From Plantago major (taxonomy: Eukaryota; Streptophyta; Magnoliopsida; Lamiales; Plantaginaceae), in NCBI GenBank assembly GCA_026545765.1, contig CM048842.1, positions 17,138,667 through 17,202,666 on the forward strand: DNA of 64,000 bases, given 5' to 3'. A program made the translations under genes and the position numbers. Shown here piece by piece: positions 1-11,388 of this stretch (the first letter of the stretch is position 1; each line of letters starts with the position of its first letter). The notes beneath the pieces were generated by a model. It saw only the letters and a list, made by a program, of their open reading frames with translations, did not search any database and was not told the origin of the DNA.

Positions 1-628
1 CCATGATTGTGAAACTCTTTGGTAAAGATACGATTTATGGGCTTGTTGGATATCTTTACGGTATTATGGAGTGATGTTATGGAAGAAGGAAACTATACGA
101 TATTTCACGTGTTTTGAAAGTTCTTCCTGAAGAAGACAATGCATATATTATAGAAGTTCTTCTACGCCATTATCTATGAGAAGAATATTCGATCGAAGTA
201 CAACATATTTGAAGATTTGCTCCACCAAATTACATCCGACATCATCATTTGGAAAGTTGGTTGGGAAGGTTGAAATTTGCAGAAGTTTGAAGAAGTTCAA
301 TGATGCATCAATCAGGGGAGATGGATACGCACTGCACTCTTTTTCCCTTGACTGAGTTTTTATCCCATTGGGTTTTTCTTAGCAAGGTTTTTAATGAGGC
401 AGTATTCCCACAGCGTATCAAGTATCAACGATTACCAACTCATGCTCATTTAAGGGGAGTGTTAGAGAATAAATGTACAAGAGTTAGTATTGGGTTAGAT
501 TATGGGTTCTCTAGAAGCTTCTTTATATTGTATAAATACATGCTTGTACTCTCTCATTATTACATCAGAATAAACTCTCTATTCTCTTCTTCTCTATTTT
601 CTCTCAACACAAATGTCATAATCTAACA
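1..628 (+). mobile_element. 3' end of a decayed Ty1/copia retrotransposon
   Basis: This is the 3' part of an old copia element on the + strand. The segment at about 300-450 has the usual post-RNase H layout: a degenerate tail, then a T-rich leader containing 'gggtttttcttagcaaggtttttaatgag' type sequence, a polypurine tract (452-459, AAGGGGAG) and an LTR. A related element on the other strand at 3731-5180 has a similar arrangement. No intact polymerase domain is left. The 108-residue open frame at 300-626 runs from the tail into the LTR and is not a gene. Assignment to copia rests on layout and similarity to the second remnant; I infer the family rather than see a catalytic motif. Confidence 0.6.
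460..628 (+). repeat. Short copia LTR (about 169 bp)
   Basis: The LTR begins TGTTAGAG directly after the polypurine tract and ends ATCTAACA, giving the terminal inverted TGTTAG/CTAACA typical of copia LTRs. A TATAAATA box lies at 531-538. The upstream LTR of this element is outside the window, so no target duplication can be checked. Confidence 0.65.
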
Positions 629-1779
629 ATTAAAAATTAATTTGTAAACAATTTAAATAATTTAAATAATTTTAAAAATACAAATTACACAAAATTACAA
701 AAATCACCCCTCCGAAATCTATTTATATTTTAAAGCCCATATTTGTTCTTCTTCTTCTTCTTCAAAACTTACCACCACCTCATCTTCCCCTTCTTCAATT
801 ATCACCATCACCAACCACGGCCACAGTCAACAGACTCCGATAAATCAAATTTTCTTTTTAAGTGACAAAGTAGAGAAACATCGGAGCTTAAACCATGGAA
901 GCTTCTAAGTTTCATGGCAGCTCGAGCTTCCAAGGCTTCCATGGCGATGGAAGCTCGAGCATCCAGATCTGGCCAGCTTGAAAGTTTCCATGGCCATGGA
1001 TTTGTCTCGGTGAAACAGCTCGCCCTATTCATTTTCTACTGTTTACTCGTCGGAGACTCGCTTACCTAGCTCCTTGGATTTCGTTGTGACTTTTGTTCTG
1101 TGGATCTCAAGCTCGAGCAACTTCCATGGCCTTCTTAGTTAATGTTTAAAAAAAAAAAAAATGAAATTAGTATTTTTGTGAAAGTTTTGATTAATGTAGG
1201 GTTGGTTTGACGTTGTTTTTGGGTATGTTTTGTTAAAGTTTATATATAAGGGAGTTGTAAGTAATTTAACCTAATCATATTTTTAAATATCATGCGACTT
1301 GGTGCGACCCGATTATGCGATTATGCGACTCCTAGTCGCATCAATAAATAATTAAGAGTTTAAATTAAATCTAGAATTGATTGAATGGTTTAGATTGTAA
1401 TACTAACGATAGTAAAATACGAAGTATTAAAGTTAGCCATTTCCTAAAAATATTAAAAATGCATATTTATTATATACAAGATTTTTGAAGATAATCATAT
1501 GGTAATTAAATTGTAATGTTGATCTGGTCTCGTTAACATACGGCCGTAATATGTGGGTCTAACATAGAACACAGCTGATTGGATGGAAGCTTTTGAGATA
1601 GCAAAAGAATAACTATTTTGTTATGTTGTTTGGTTGTACCAATAATGTAAATGAGAATGACAAAATACAATGATCAAATAGACAAATACAGAGTAATTTC
1701 GTAGTCAAATGTAAAGAACACAGATCAAATTTAATAGCCGTTATTACATAGTATATGAGAGAAAATTGGATTGAACAAA
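629..1779. other. Intergenic, AT-rich, with a hairpin-rich patch
   Basis: I see no supportable gene here. Positions 893-990 hold repeated CCATGG/AAGCTCGAGC words, including a perfect 12-bp inverted repeat (920-931 against 949-960). A short dyad ATGCGACT-CCT-AGTCGCAT lies at 1323-1341. The open frame at 808-1032 on the minus strand covers this low-complexity patch and shows no recognisable domain. Confidence 0.5.
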
Positions 1780-2634
1780 TCAAGTTTGAAAGAAAGCTAA
1801 CAAGAGCAATACAAGAGTGAAGAAGATGTCTCTTCTAGTCTTCCTTTCCAAACAGCTTCCGTTGGTCTGTCGAGCCCTGCTTCCAATTGCATTCGCTCCC
1901 GCAGGGGAACTTGTCGGTGCTGTGTTACATTACATTCAACATACCAGTGGTTATTACCTTAACATCTAAAAAATAAATCGTAGAATCCTTAAAAGTTGCT
2001 CGTTAGAGCCTAGCAAAGAGGGAGAGGTTGAAATACCATTGGCTGTTGGAGCCCCAACAGGGCTAGTAGAAGTTGAATTTGGCTTGAGTTGATAGAAGAC
2101 TTGAGCTTCTGGAGAATTGGGTGGCAACTTTAGTTGAGCTGAACAATAGAAATGAAGACAATGCATTGTTAGTTCCCTACTGGAATTATACTATCCAATC
2201 CTTACTTTGTCCCACTGTGAAGGAACGATTGCAGTACTTTTGGAGAAGTATTATATAAATGACTAGATTCCACATCTTTCTTATAATAATAAGCTTTAAA
2301 AGTGTCCGTACTCACCAGGACACTCGGAAATATTAGCAGGAGCGTTGCAAGCACCAGGAAGACCCAAAGCAAGAGTGACATTAATATTTAATCCTAAATT
2401 AGGATCATTTCTGTCCTTAATCACTACACAGAGACACTTCTTACTGGTTTTGAGAACCTGTTTCAATCCTGTGCAGCAATCTGGTGTTGGAGACCTGGCA
2501 GTTCCGCCAACGTAAGGGAGACACGTGGACAACCCGACCAATGAGCTTGTACATTCTTGAACATCCTGGGAATCGTCGGAGTTTGCATGAGCCAGAAATG
2601 CAAGTGTTAGAAGACAAAAGAATTTAGTGGTCAT
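1780..2634 (-). CDS. GPI-anchored non-specific lipid transfer protein, three exons
   Basis: This is the only host gene in the window. The proposed CDS joins 2634-2316, 2138-2037 and 1919-1780 (186 residues) with GT-AG introns, and the frame is kept at both joins. Residues 1-19 are a signal peptide. The mature part has the eight-cysteine motif of plant lipid transfer proteins: C28, C38, C53-C54, C67-x-C69, C96 and C105. After it comes the LPPNSPEAQVF segment usual in the LTPG/xylogen-like group, a Pro/Ser/Thr-rich linker, and a hydrophobic C-terminal tail (DIFFTLVLLLLAFF) that fits a GPI-attachment signal. Family members bind fatty acids or wax precursors in a disulfide-held cavity at the cell surface. 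Exons 1 and 2 are firm; exon 3 is my inference, because its acceptor has a weak pyrimidine tract. The gene looks intact. Confidence 0.85.
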
Positions 2635-2682
2635 GTTGTTGGAATGGAAATGTTCACTTAGTCTGCAATGTGTTACGATGTA

Positions 2683-2690
2683 GTATTATA
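2683..2690 (-). promoter_or_regulatory. Possible TATA box of the lipid transfer protein gene
   Basis: TATAATAC on the minus strand lies about 50 bp upstream of the ATG at 2634. That would give a short leader of roughly 20-25 nt. It is the only TATA-like word close to the start. Confidence 0.4.
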
Positions 2691-3730
2691 GAGATCAATC
2701 AAGTTGAGTGGCTTGTTAGTGGACTAATGTTGGTAAGGAATAAAGCTAGTGGGAACGTGAGATTTTACTAGTTAAATGATGACGCTCACTAAGGCTAGTA
2801 TTGCTGTCTTGTCCACTCAAATGTTATTGTTTGGTGAGTTTTGGGTACGAAGACTCATCTTGAAAATCAATTTTTTGATGGATCAATTCAGTTCGAATTT
2901 GCTTATTTGTTTTTTATACTACGAATAAATTCAGTTTAGTTATGTTCTAAACAAAGAGAATAGAACCTAAGAAAAGTTGAAACACAATGTTATGCTTATA
3001 AATTTAAAATTTGACATCTGCACGTAATGTTAAATACACGCCAAATACCATATTATTTAGATAAATGTCAGAGTGCAGTGTTCGCAATATAGCATTGTGT
3101 CTGCACTTAATCTTATTATTCTATTTTCAGATTATTTTGATTAGTTGCTACATTATCTTCTTCGCAATTTTCTCTCGAACTAAATTGAATCGAATCGAAT
3201 TGTAGTATAAAATATAACTAAGCAGAACTGAATTGAACTGAATGAGTTTTCAGTTGAAGAGAACATAGCCTTACACAGTTTTAATTTTTGTTCTATGGAT
3301 ATTTTACATGTTAAGGGTAAAATCAAAATGATGGGCCATGTGGCCCATGTCTTCATATGTACACTAGTAGATCTGGAGTTTGCTTGGTGTCTGGCCACTT
3401 GGAGACTTCAACTGGACAGTAATTCTTGGCTATATTCATGTGTACGTACTTGGACTGAAAGAAAAATTCTACAAGAACTTGGATTTTACTAGGTTTGGTA
3501 TGGGCTATAGACGGGTTTTAGTTTTACTGGGTTACGGTGGCCCAAATTCGTGTTTGGTGCAGGTTTTCAATTGGTGCAAGTGGCCAATTGGCCGGGCTTA
3601 ATTTTCGGGGCAGGCTTGTGATTAAATGAGCCCATATTGGTTTTAAGTCGCCAATTCGAGTAATTTGTTTTGCCTATTTTAACCTTGTTTATGAGTGGAA
3701 TTTAAAAATTAAAAAAATAATCTTGGTAAT
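2691..3730. other. Intergenic, no feature recognised
   Basis: This stretch is AT-rich. The short open frames on both strands overlap one another and show no domain. It ends at the boundary of the copia LTR at 3731. Confidence 0.5.
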
Positions 3731-4768
3731 TGTTAAGAGAAAAGAGAGTAAGGCTCTGTTTAATAAAACTAGCTGGAAAGCTAGCTGGTAGCTAGAAAGG
3801 TAGCTGGTAGCTGGAAAGCTAGCTGGTTTTAAATGTAGGTGTTTAGCAAATTAGCTGAAAAGCTAGCTGGTATCATAAAAGGGCATTACTCTTATTTTTC
3901 TTTTCTTTAACCTTTCTTATCGTATTATTAGTCTATAGTTTTTAAAATAATAATATATCATATTTTGTCCAATAATTATAATATATATTCAATGTACTTT
4001 ACATCGCCACTTTAATAACATCATCAAAATTATCATAAGTTGAAAGAAATAATCGTTGAGCATTTTAACTTAGTAATGAAAAAAATCAGTAATTGATGTG
4101 TACTACATGTATGCATTTTAAAGAGGTGCGGATACATTAATCCTTATGCTAGTTGCAAAAAAGTACACAAAATGTATAACAAAAGATCCTTATGCTTATA
4201 ACGATGGCTTCAGCACCTAAATTAAAACTAAATGTCATAACTTGTTGCGTGATTGCAAGATGAATCTCAGGCTGATAATGTTGGGTGCATGATGTATAGA
4301 ATTCGTTGATTGGTAATATGGTTATTTTTACTTCTTATTTTATTTAGTCTAATTTAGGTTAATTTGGGTAGGGATATTTTCGGAATAAAAATATAAGAAG
4401 CTCCTTCTTTTTCAAAAAAGCTACTCAAGGAAGCTTCTTTTTCCAGCTAGCTGGAAAAAGAAGCTGCGCGTTCACGTAACGAGCTTTTTATTAGTCAATG
4501 GTAAAAAAAAGCTCATGGAGCTGGAAAACTAGTGGTAAACAGAGTCTAAAGAGAAAAGGGAAAAAGAGAATTGTATAGAGTTTCTTCTAGCATTCAAATG
4601 AGAGTACACGTTGGCTATTTATACAAGTGTAAAGTCATCTCCAAGGGCTAAGAGATCCCCACTAACTTGTGTACGTTAATCCTCTCATCCACTAACTTGT
4701 GTACATCAATTCTCTCATTCACTAATCCATGTACATCACCCACTAACTCTTGTGCATTATACATAACA
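3731..4768 (-). repeat. 3' LTR of a minus-strand copia remnant, split by a MITE
   Basis: Read on the minus strand, the LTR starts TGTTATGT at 4768, right after a GTGGAG purine run, and ends CTCTTAACA at 3731. Removing the MITE (3752-4546) and one copy of its duplication leaves about 240 bp. The adjoining internal sequence (4769-5180) carries copia RNase H remnants, which supports the orientation. Confidence 0.6.
3752..4546. mobile_element. Tourist-like (PIF/Harbinger) MITE, 795 bp
   Basis: The ends are GGCTCTGTTTA and TAAACAGAGTC, an 11-bp terminal inverted repeat with one mismatch. They are flanked by TAA at 3749-3751 and 4547-4549, the duplication expected of PIF/Harbinger elements. Near both ends the word AGCTAGCTGG is repeated in opposite orientations (about 3770-3870 and 4440-4470), so the termini can form a large foldback. 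There is no transposase. It inserted into the copia LTR after that element had landed. Confidence 0.8.
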
Positions 4769-5180
4769 CTCCACGTAAATGAACATGAGTGGGTGATGGT
4801 TGGTACGCGAAAAATATACTGCCTCATTAAAAACCTTGCTAAGAAAACCCTAGTGGGATAAAAACTTAGCTAAGGGAAAAAGAGTACAGTGCGTATCCAA
4901 CTCCCCTGATTAAAATATCACATCACTTCCTTGAGTCGTCACCTTCCAATATTTCGAACAAATTTCTCAAATGATGATGATGGAAGTGATTTAGTGAACA
5001 AGTTCGCCAAGTTATCAATTGAACGAATCTGTTGAACTTGGATGGAGCCTTCTTTTTTGTAGATCATGGGTGAAGAAAAACTCACCAATATGCTTTGTCC
5101 GATCTCCTTTGATGAAACCTCCCTTTAGTTTAGCTATGCAGGCTGCATTATACTCATATATCACTGATGTGACAATGAAA
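4769..5180 (-). pseudogene. Copia RNase H C-terminus and 3' leader, decayed
   Basis: On the minus strand, broken frames resemble the end of a copia polyprotein: a YNAACIAKLKGGFIKGDRTKHI stretch near 5100-5150, then IDNLANLFTKSLPSSSFEK near 4960-5030. These match the usual copia RNase H tail, in which a lineage-typical 'FTK.LP' motif closes the protein. At least one frameshift and one stop separate the pieces. The upstream part is missing because the Athila-like element at 5181 inserted here. Confidence 0.75.
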
Positions 5181-5572
5181 TGTGCGATATAACATACTTT
5201 TAGACCCTCCTTTTTGACCCTAGATGCAATATTTGTATCGTTTTATGGTCAATTACCAACTTTGCGTGTTTTATGTAGGTCATGATCGCGTTTTTGAGGA
5301 TTTGCACGATTTCAGGCACCGAAACGGCATAATTGTGCCAAATCGGGACAAGAAAGCGAATACGCCGGATTGACCGTTGCACGAAGTTCGAGGAGTCAAA
5401 ACATGTCATGCGACCAACCGATGCGAAGATAATTGAAGATGAACCAACTTTGTAGAAGGCCACTTTCCGAGAAAATGAAGTTACAAAGCCCGAAATTGAA
5501 GAACGAAGAAAACAGATTCGAAGCTGGAGCAGTCGAAGACTGCGGTCCACAGGGGACCGCAGAAGGGTCCAC

Positions 5573-6124
5573 TAGGGGTGTACGCGGGCGGGTGCGGGTG
5601 GTTTTTTACCAAATATTCAACCGACCCACCTATAGCGGGTGGACAAATATTGAACCATGGCAGGTGAACAATTTATCAAACCACGGCGGGTGGGTTGACA
5701 TTTAAGCGGGTGAATGGTGGACAGGTTCAACATATAAAATAAACATGCTATAATATGTTCGAACAAGATAAATATAAGTTCCAATACGAAATAAAACACT
5801 CCATAAACTTAGGAAATAGGAATAGCGGCTGTTCTCTGTTGTGTGAAATTGGAATGAGGTCATATACTCACATTAATTCTTATTTCTTATATTTACTATA
5901 TAACTATATAATAAAAAATAAAAAATATATATAATTTACATGGGCGGGTGGGTCGGGTGGGTGGCGGGTGACTTTGCCCGCGCCCGCCACCCGCTCGCCC
6001 GAAGCGGGTGATTAAATTTTCGACCCACAACGGATATTTTTAAAAATTTCAACCGGCAGGTGCGTTTTGCAGCGGGCGGATTGGCGGTTGACGCGGCGGG
6101 TTTTTTTTTTTATGTACAGCCCTA
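5573..6124. mobile_element. hAT-type MITE, 552 bp
   Basis: The terminal inverted repeats are TAGGGGTGTAC and GTACAGCCCTA (one mismatch), flanked by a perfect 8-bp duplication GGGTCCAC at 5565-5572 and 6125-6132. Eight-base duplications are the hAT signature. The interior is AT-rich with GGCGGGTGGG-type runs near both ends in opposite orientation. There is no transposase. Confidence 0.9.
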
Positions 6125-6428
6125 GGGTCCACTGCGGTCCACAGGCGACCACAGTGGAGAAGCTGTTTTGGTTCTGGGCTGTTCTGCTGGCCTGTCAGGC
6201 TGGAGCCCGCCTTCCTAAACCGTCCTTATTGAAGAATGGAAGTTTGAGCTCGAAATTTCACCTATAAATAAGACCTCAGGGGTCTCATAATTCTACATAG
6301 CTCACAAAGCATCTCTCTTGAGAGAGAACTAGTCATCGGGGAAGTGAAACCCCAACCCGCTGGCCGTCAGAGACTAAGCTTCTTCTTCCTTTCTTCTCAG
6401 ATTTCAATTTCTGTTCTTTGTTACTATG

Positions 6429-7888
6429 TGTTAGTAATATCTATTTAGATTTTGATCAGCAACCTAATGACTTATCTTAGCTCAGAAAGGTGGTTAGTAC
6501 TCTTGGTTCACTTGAACACTGTAAAAGAAGAAACTCACTAAGTATGATAGTCTAGCTAATCTTGTATAGGATGTTAGGTCTCTAAATGTAATTTTTATTC
6601 TCTGAAGAAGACCAAGAAGAAGGCATCCAGCAGGAAAAGTTCAACAAATTTTGAAGATCTGAAGACTGCACAAGATTGCTGAAGACAAAGGTTTTTCAGA
6701 TACCTATGATCAGATATCTTGAAGACACAAGCATTTGTAAATAAACGGTGTTGCAAAAGATATCTGAGAAATAAAAGGTTTCTGAAACGAGGAAAAGTGC
6801 CCACAGATATCTATACTCAGATACCTTGGATAAAGACTATGTTTCCGGGAAACAATATATTTTTAACAAGTGGTATCTGGAGTTGTGATAGTCTCTGGAA
6901 AAGGACGTGCAAGGCTTCAGAAAGCATGCATAGTTCCGTTGGCACTACAGGACAAAGTATAGTACAGTGCATTAAATGCGCGGACAGAAATGTCTGAACA
7001 AAAACGGTAGCTTCTGAAGAAGTAGACAAACATACTACAGTACTATACTGAGATATCAATAGTTTGAAATTGAGTTAAGCCTAACGGATACTATTCAAAC
7101 GGCACTCAAGTTCTAAGTGTCCTGATCCTTAACAAGCATTGTTATTTGTGAAAGAGTTGAACTAAGATTTCATATATGAGATTCATTCTCTTGAACACTT
7201 ATCATAGACTTGGGTCAGTAAAGAACAAGATACCATACATTGCAAAGTGTATTAAGTATACTTGATTCATAGAGCTATCTGAATAACTGAACAAGTTATT
7301 AAAGAAGCACTCCTGACAAACTAACTTAACCAACACCTTAATCGGCGTGGAGTACATGAAGTACTTAGTTTGGAAAACTAAGGAATAACTCCAAGGTTAC
7401 TGAGCATAGGAAGTACTTAGTTTGGGAAACTAAGGAATAGCTCAAAAGGTTTCTGAGTACATGAAGTACTTGGCTGTGGAAGCCGGGGAATAACTCAGGG
7501 GGAACACTTGGTTGGGAACCTAGTGTATTTAGGAATCTAGAGAAGATACTTGTAAGGTTACCTCAATTATCTGTCTAAGTGGATTCTAGGTCTGAGAAAG
7601 GCCGAAGTGGATTAGTTGAAGGATTACGCCACCTTCAGATACCACTATAAAAAGACTTGTGTTATTTACTTTCTGCAGTTTATTACTTGCTTTATTTATC
7701 TTGCAAAGTATTTACACTTATCTTGCTGAGCACGTGCACTTATCACATAAAAGTCTTCCGCTCTCTGAAATTAAGTATCAGATATCTTCACAGATATCTG
7801 AGAAACTGTGTTTATCGAAAAAAGTTTTAAAAGACAATTCACCCCCCCCCCCCTCTAGTCTTTTACTTTGCCGTTATCTGGACCAACA
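6429..7888 (+). repeat. 5' LTR of Sirevirus copy A
   Basis: It starts TGTTAGTAAT and ends GACCAACA. Compared with copy B it lacks about 170 bp after 7110, including the TATAAATA box and the transcript start region. The dyad array (about 7348-7532) and the C-tract hairpin near 7820-7865 are present. Confidence 0.9.
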
Positions 7889-7890
7889 AG

Positions 7891-7902
7891 TGGTATCAGA
7901 GC
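7891..7902 (+). other. Primer-binding site, copy A
   Basis: TGGTATCAGAGC lies two bases after the LTR end. It is complementary to the 3' end of initiator tRNA-Met, the usual copia primer. Confidence 0.9.
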
Positions 7903-8005
7903 GGGAGGTTCCCAAGCCTTCAAGACCGAACCCGGATCGAGATAAGTGCCCACTAACTGCTTTTCACCTACACTTGATTCGTTTGTTTAGTGTGTTTGCT
8001 GCAGG

Positions 8006-9001
8006 ATGTCTTTAAGTGACGCCCCAATTCTCAAGCCAGAGAATTATGAGAAATGGAAGAACAACATGATGCTACACCTAGAAGCCATCAGTGACGAAAT
8101 GATCGACGAGATAAAGCATGCCCCAATAGTCATTCAACAACTCAAGTAAGTCGTAGAGGTTTCTAATGGTAGCGACAGAGAACAAAGCGATTGGTCTTCA
8201 CAGACAGATGCGTCAACCAGTGGGAGACCTGCCAGTCAAGTTATTTACGAACCAAAGCCCAGAGAGCTCTGGACATCGGAAGATGCCAAGATAAATCCAT
8301 TGGATGGTCAGGCTCGTAATATCATCATACGTTCTACTCCAGAGCACATACAGTGTAAACTGTGGGGTGCCAAAACGGCGAAAGTGGCTTGGCAACTGAT
8401 TGAAGAAAACTGTGCCGGCACTGAGAAAACAAAGGAAAATAAGTTCGAAGTTTTGAAGCTCAAATTCCAAAACTTTAAACAAGGTCCCACAGAGACTCTT
8501 GAAGAGTAATAGATATACCCAGTCAGAAAAGTAATAGATATACCCAGTCAGAATAGATATACCCAGTCAGAAAAGATTAAGACTATTGTGAGAAGTCTAA
8601 ATCATAACTGGGAGCACACAAAGTTTTTCTACTTTAACCAAGGAATGCCAGATATCACTCCAGTGGAACTTTTCTCTCACCTTGCCACCGTTGACTATGA
8701 GACAACTCAAAGAGAACAAACAACTGAAAAGTTGCAGAATGTTGCTCAAGGAACTTCTGAAAAGAAGAAAGGCAAGGAGGTGACTGAGGATGCTCTTGCT
8801 GTAAAGCAAATGGGAAAATATGTCAGTCGAGAAATTGAGAGAAGAAAAGCCAAAGAGAAGTTGAAAAAGCATCTAGGCTCAAACTATCACCAGTACAAAA
8901 ATATGCAAAGCTCGCTGAACAAGCCGGCTAAAAAAGCATCAAGTACTGAGGAAGCAGAAATCGGAAATGATATCTGTTTCTATTGTCAGAAACCTGGTCA
9001 C
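8006..9001 (+). pseudogene. Sirevirus gag, copy A, truncated
   Basis: Gag forms the virus-like particle and binds the RNA. The start is the ATG in GCAGGATGTCT, conserved in copy B (26172). The N-terminus, MSLSDAPILKPENYEKWKN, has the look of the copia Gag N-terminal domain. The frame is stopped at codon 48 (8147-8149) and again at 8507-8509, where a 22-25-bp unit repeated three times (8505-8575) replaces normal coding sequence. Reading continues in the same frame to the first half of the CCHC zinc knuckle (CFYCQKPGH, 8975-9001). There a deletion joins it directly to the pre-integrase domain, so the last zinc ligand, the coiled-coil region and the protease are gone. It cannot make functional Gag. 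Confidence 0.85.
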
Positions 9002-11388
9002 ACTGAAGAAAATTGGCTATGGCATAAAAGAATGAGTCACTTGAATTTCAAAACTCTGAATAAGCTAGCCAAGAAAGAGATGGTGGTTGGTTTACCCAAA
9101 ATGGCATATAGAAAAGAAGGTGTATGCTCAGCTTGCCAAATGGGAAAATAATCCAAAACATCTTTCAAGTCTAAAACTAGACATTCCAGTGAAAGGCCAC
9201 TGCAAATGTTACATATGGATCTTTTTGAATCCTCTGTTACTAGTTATGCAGGAAAGAAGTATGGTCTGGTTGTTGATGATGATTACTCCAGATTCACTTG
9301 GGTTATTTTTCTCAAACACAAATCTGATGCAAGGGTTGAGATACCCAACTTGCTGAATAAGCTCGAAGTCATGAAAAATGACAAGGTATCTGTAATCAGA
9401 ACAGACCATGGTACTGAGTTTGTAAACCAGTACATAAAAGAGTTTTGTACCTGCAAAGGTATACAACATCAACTATCTTCTGTAAGGACACCACAACAAA
9501 ATGGTGTTGCTGAAAGAAAGAATAGGACCCTGAAAGAAGCAGCAAGAACAATGCTTGCTGACACTGAAATAAGTGAAATCTATTGGGTTGAAGCTGTAAA
9601 CACAACATGCTACACTCAAAATAGATGTCTGATTAACAAACACCATGACAAAACTCCTTACGAGCTTTTCATTGTAGACCCCCTAGTATTAAACATCTAA
9701 GGGTGTTTGGTTGCAGACGTTTTGTTCTTAACAATGGAAAAGAATACTTGAGAACATTTCAACCAAAGGCAGATGAAGGAGTATTTCTTGGTTATTCCCT
9801 GAATAGCGAAGCCTATAGAATCTACAACAAAAGAACGCAAAAGATTGAGGAATCTGTTCATGTAGTATTCTATGAAGAAAACAAGAAAGTACTCTTGAAT
9901 GATGATCTCTCAGATAGGATTAAAGATTCTGAAAAAGGATCCTCAGAAGGAAACAATTCTATCATTCAAATAGAGGATGAGTCTGACGATGAAAAGCAAC
10001 CTATGCTTAGTACCAACCAGATGACTCTAAGACATGATGAAGAATTTCCTATGAGAATTCCAGAAATGGAACAGGTTACTGAGAACCTTCATCATGAAAA
10101 GGTATCTGAAAATGAGATTGCTAAAATGCAAAATTCAGATATCTCTAATAGTGAAAGAGTGTCAGATATCCATGGCATTTCCCATGTGTCAGATATCTCA
10201 GATATTGCACAAGTATCTCATCAAGATCATATTGATTCACATTCAAATCAAAATGATATTGGTCCTACTAGTTCAAAACCCATTATGAAATGGATAAGAA
10301 ATCATCCTGCAAAGGATGTGATTGGTCCCATAGACCAAGGAGTTAGAACTAGAAGAGCAATCGCTGAAAATGCAAATTGGCTCTATGGATGTTTCATCTC
10401 AAAAATTGAACCAAAAACTATTGAAGAAGCATTAAAGGATCAAGATTGGATCTCTGCAATGCAAGAAGAGTTGGATCAATTTGAGAGAAACAAAGTCTGG
10501 AAACTGGTTCCATTTGTTGATGGAATATCTGTAATCGGAACCAAGTGGGTTTTCAGAAACAAAATGAATGAGTCCGTGAAATAACCGAAACAAAGCTAGG
10601 TTGGTTGCGAGGATTCACCTGCATCAAGGACTAGATTTTGATGAATCTTATGCACCAGTTGCAAGATTGGATGCAATAAGACTCTTTCTAGCCTTTGCAG
10701 CTCATAATGACTTTTCAGTTTATCAGGTGGATGTTAAGAGTGCATTTCTAAATGGTGAACTTGCTGAGGAAGTCTATGTTGAGCAACCACCAGGTTTTGA
10801 AGTTTCCTCAGAAAGTAGGATGGTTTATAAGCTTCAGAAAGCTCTGTATGGGCTGAAACAAGCTCCAAGAGCATGGTATGATACGTTGGCCAGATACCTG
10901 CTAGAAAGTGGTTTCAAGAAAGGAGATGTTGATAAAACACTCTTCACATTGAACCATGATGGGAAACTACTTTTAGTTCAAGTATATGTTGATGACATTA
11001 TATTTGGATCTGAAGACAAGCAACTTTGTGAAGACTTTGCTGAACTTATGAAATGTAAATTTGAGATGAGCATGATGGGAGAATTGAATTACTTCCTAGG
11101 GCTGCAAGTCAAGCAACTCAATGATGGAATATTCATTAGTCAAACAAAGTATGCAAAGGACATGCTCAATAAGTTTAATCTAAAGCCTTCTGAAAAGAAT
11201 GCTAAGATACCAATGAGCATTGGAACCAAAATGACCTATACTGAATCTGACAAGAGTGTTGAAGAACACAAGTATAGGAAATTGATTGGATCTCTACTCT
11301 ACCTCACTGTAAGTAGACCTGATATTCAATATGCAGTTGGAGTGTGTCCTTGATTTCAGACAAATCCAATGCAATCACACTACAATAT
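9002..11388 (+). pseudogene. Sirevirus pol (integrase, RT), copy A, broken
   Basis: The order is pre-integrase zinc motif (WHKRMSH..., CSACQMGK), integrase core ([26 protein letters not shown]), the linker and copia reverse transcriptase with YVDD (about 10987-10998). The protease is missing. A stop follows QMGK (9149-9151), a frameshift falls near 9665 after TPYELF, and an indel near 10580 breaks the join into RT. RT then reads open from 10601 until TGA at 11351-11353. RNase H is lost: after NPMQSHYNI (about 11388) the frame passes straight into ORF2. The stop at 9149 and the frameshift near 9665 are identical in copy B. Confidence 0.9.

Noticed and set aside
808..1032. A 74-residue minus-strand gene
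   Set aside because: It covers the low-complexity hairpin patch and matches no family I recognise.
5873..5960. A promoter in the AT-rich middle of the hAT MITE
   Set aside because: TATA-like words there are expected from base composition and no gene follows.
6595..7059. Repeated open frames of 60-120 residues in the Sirevirus LTRs (e.g. here, 24603-25066, 38824-39307)
   Set aside because: They recur because the LTRs recur, lie on both strands in overlapping positions, and show no domain or codon constraint.
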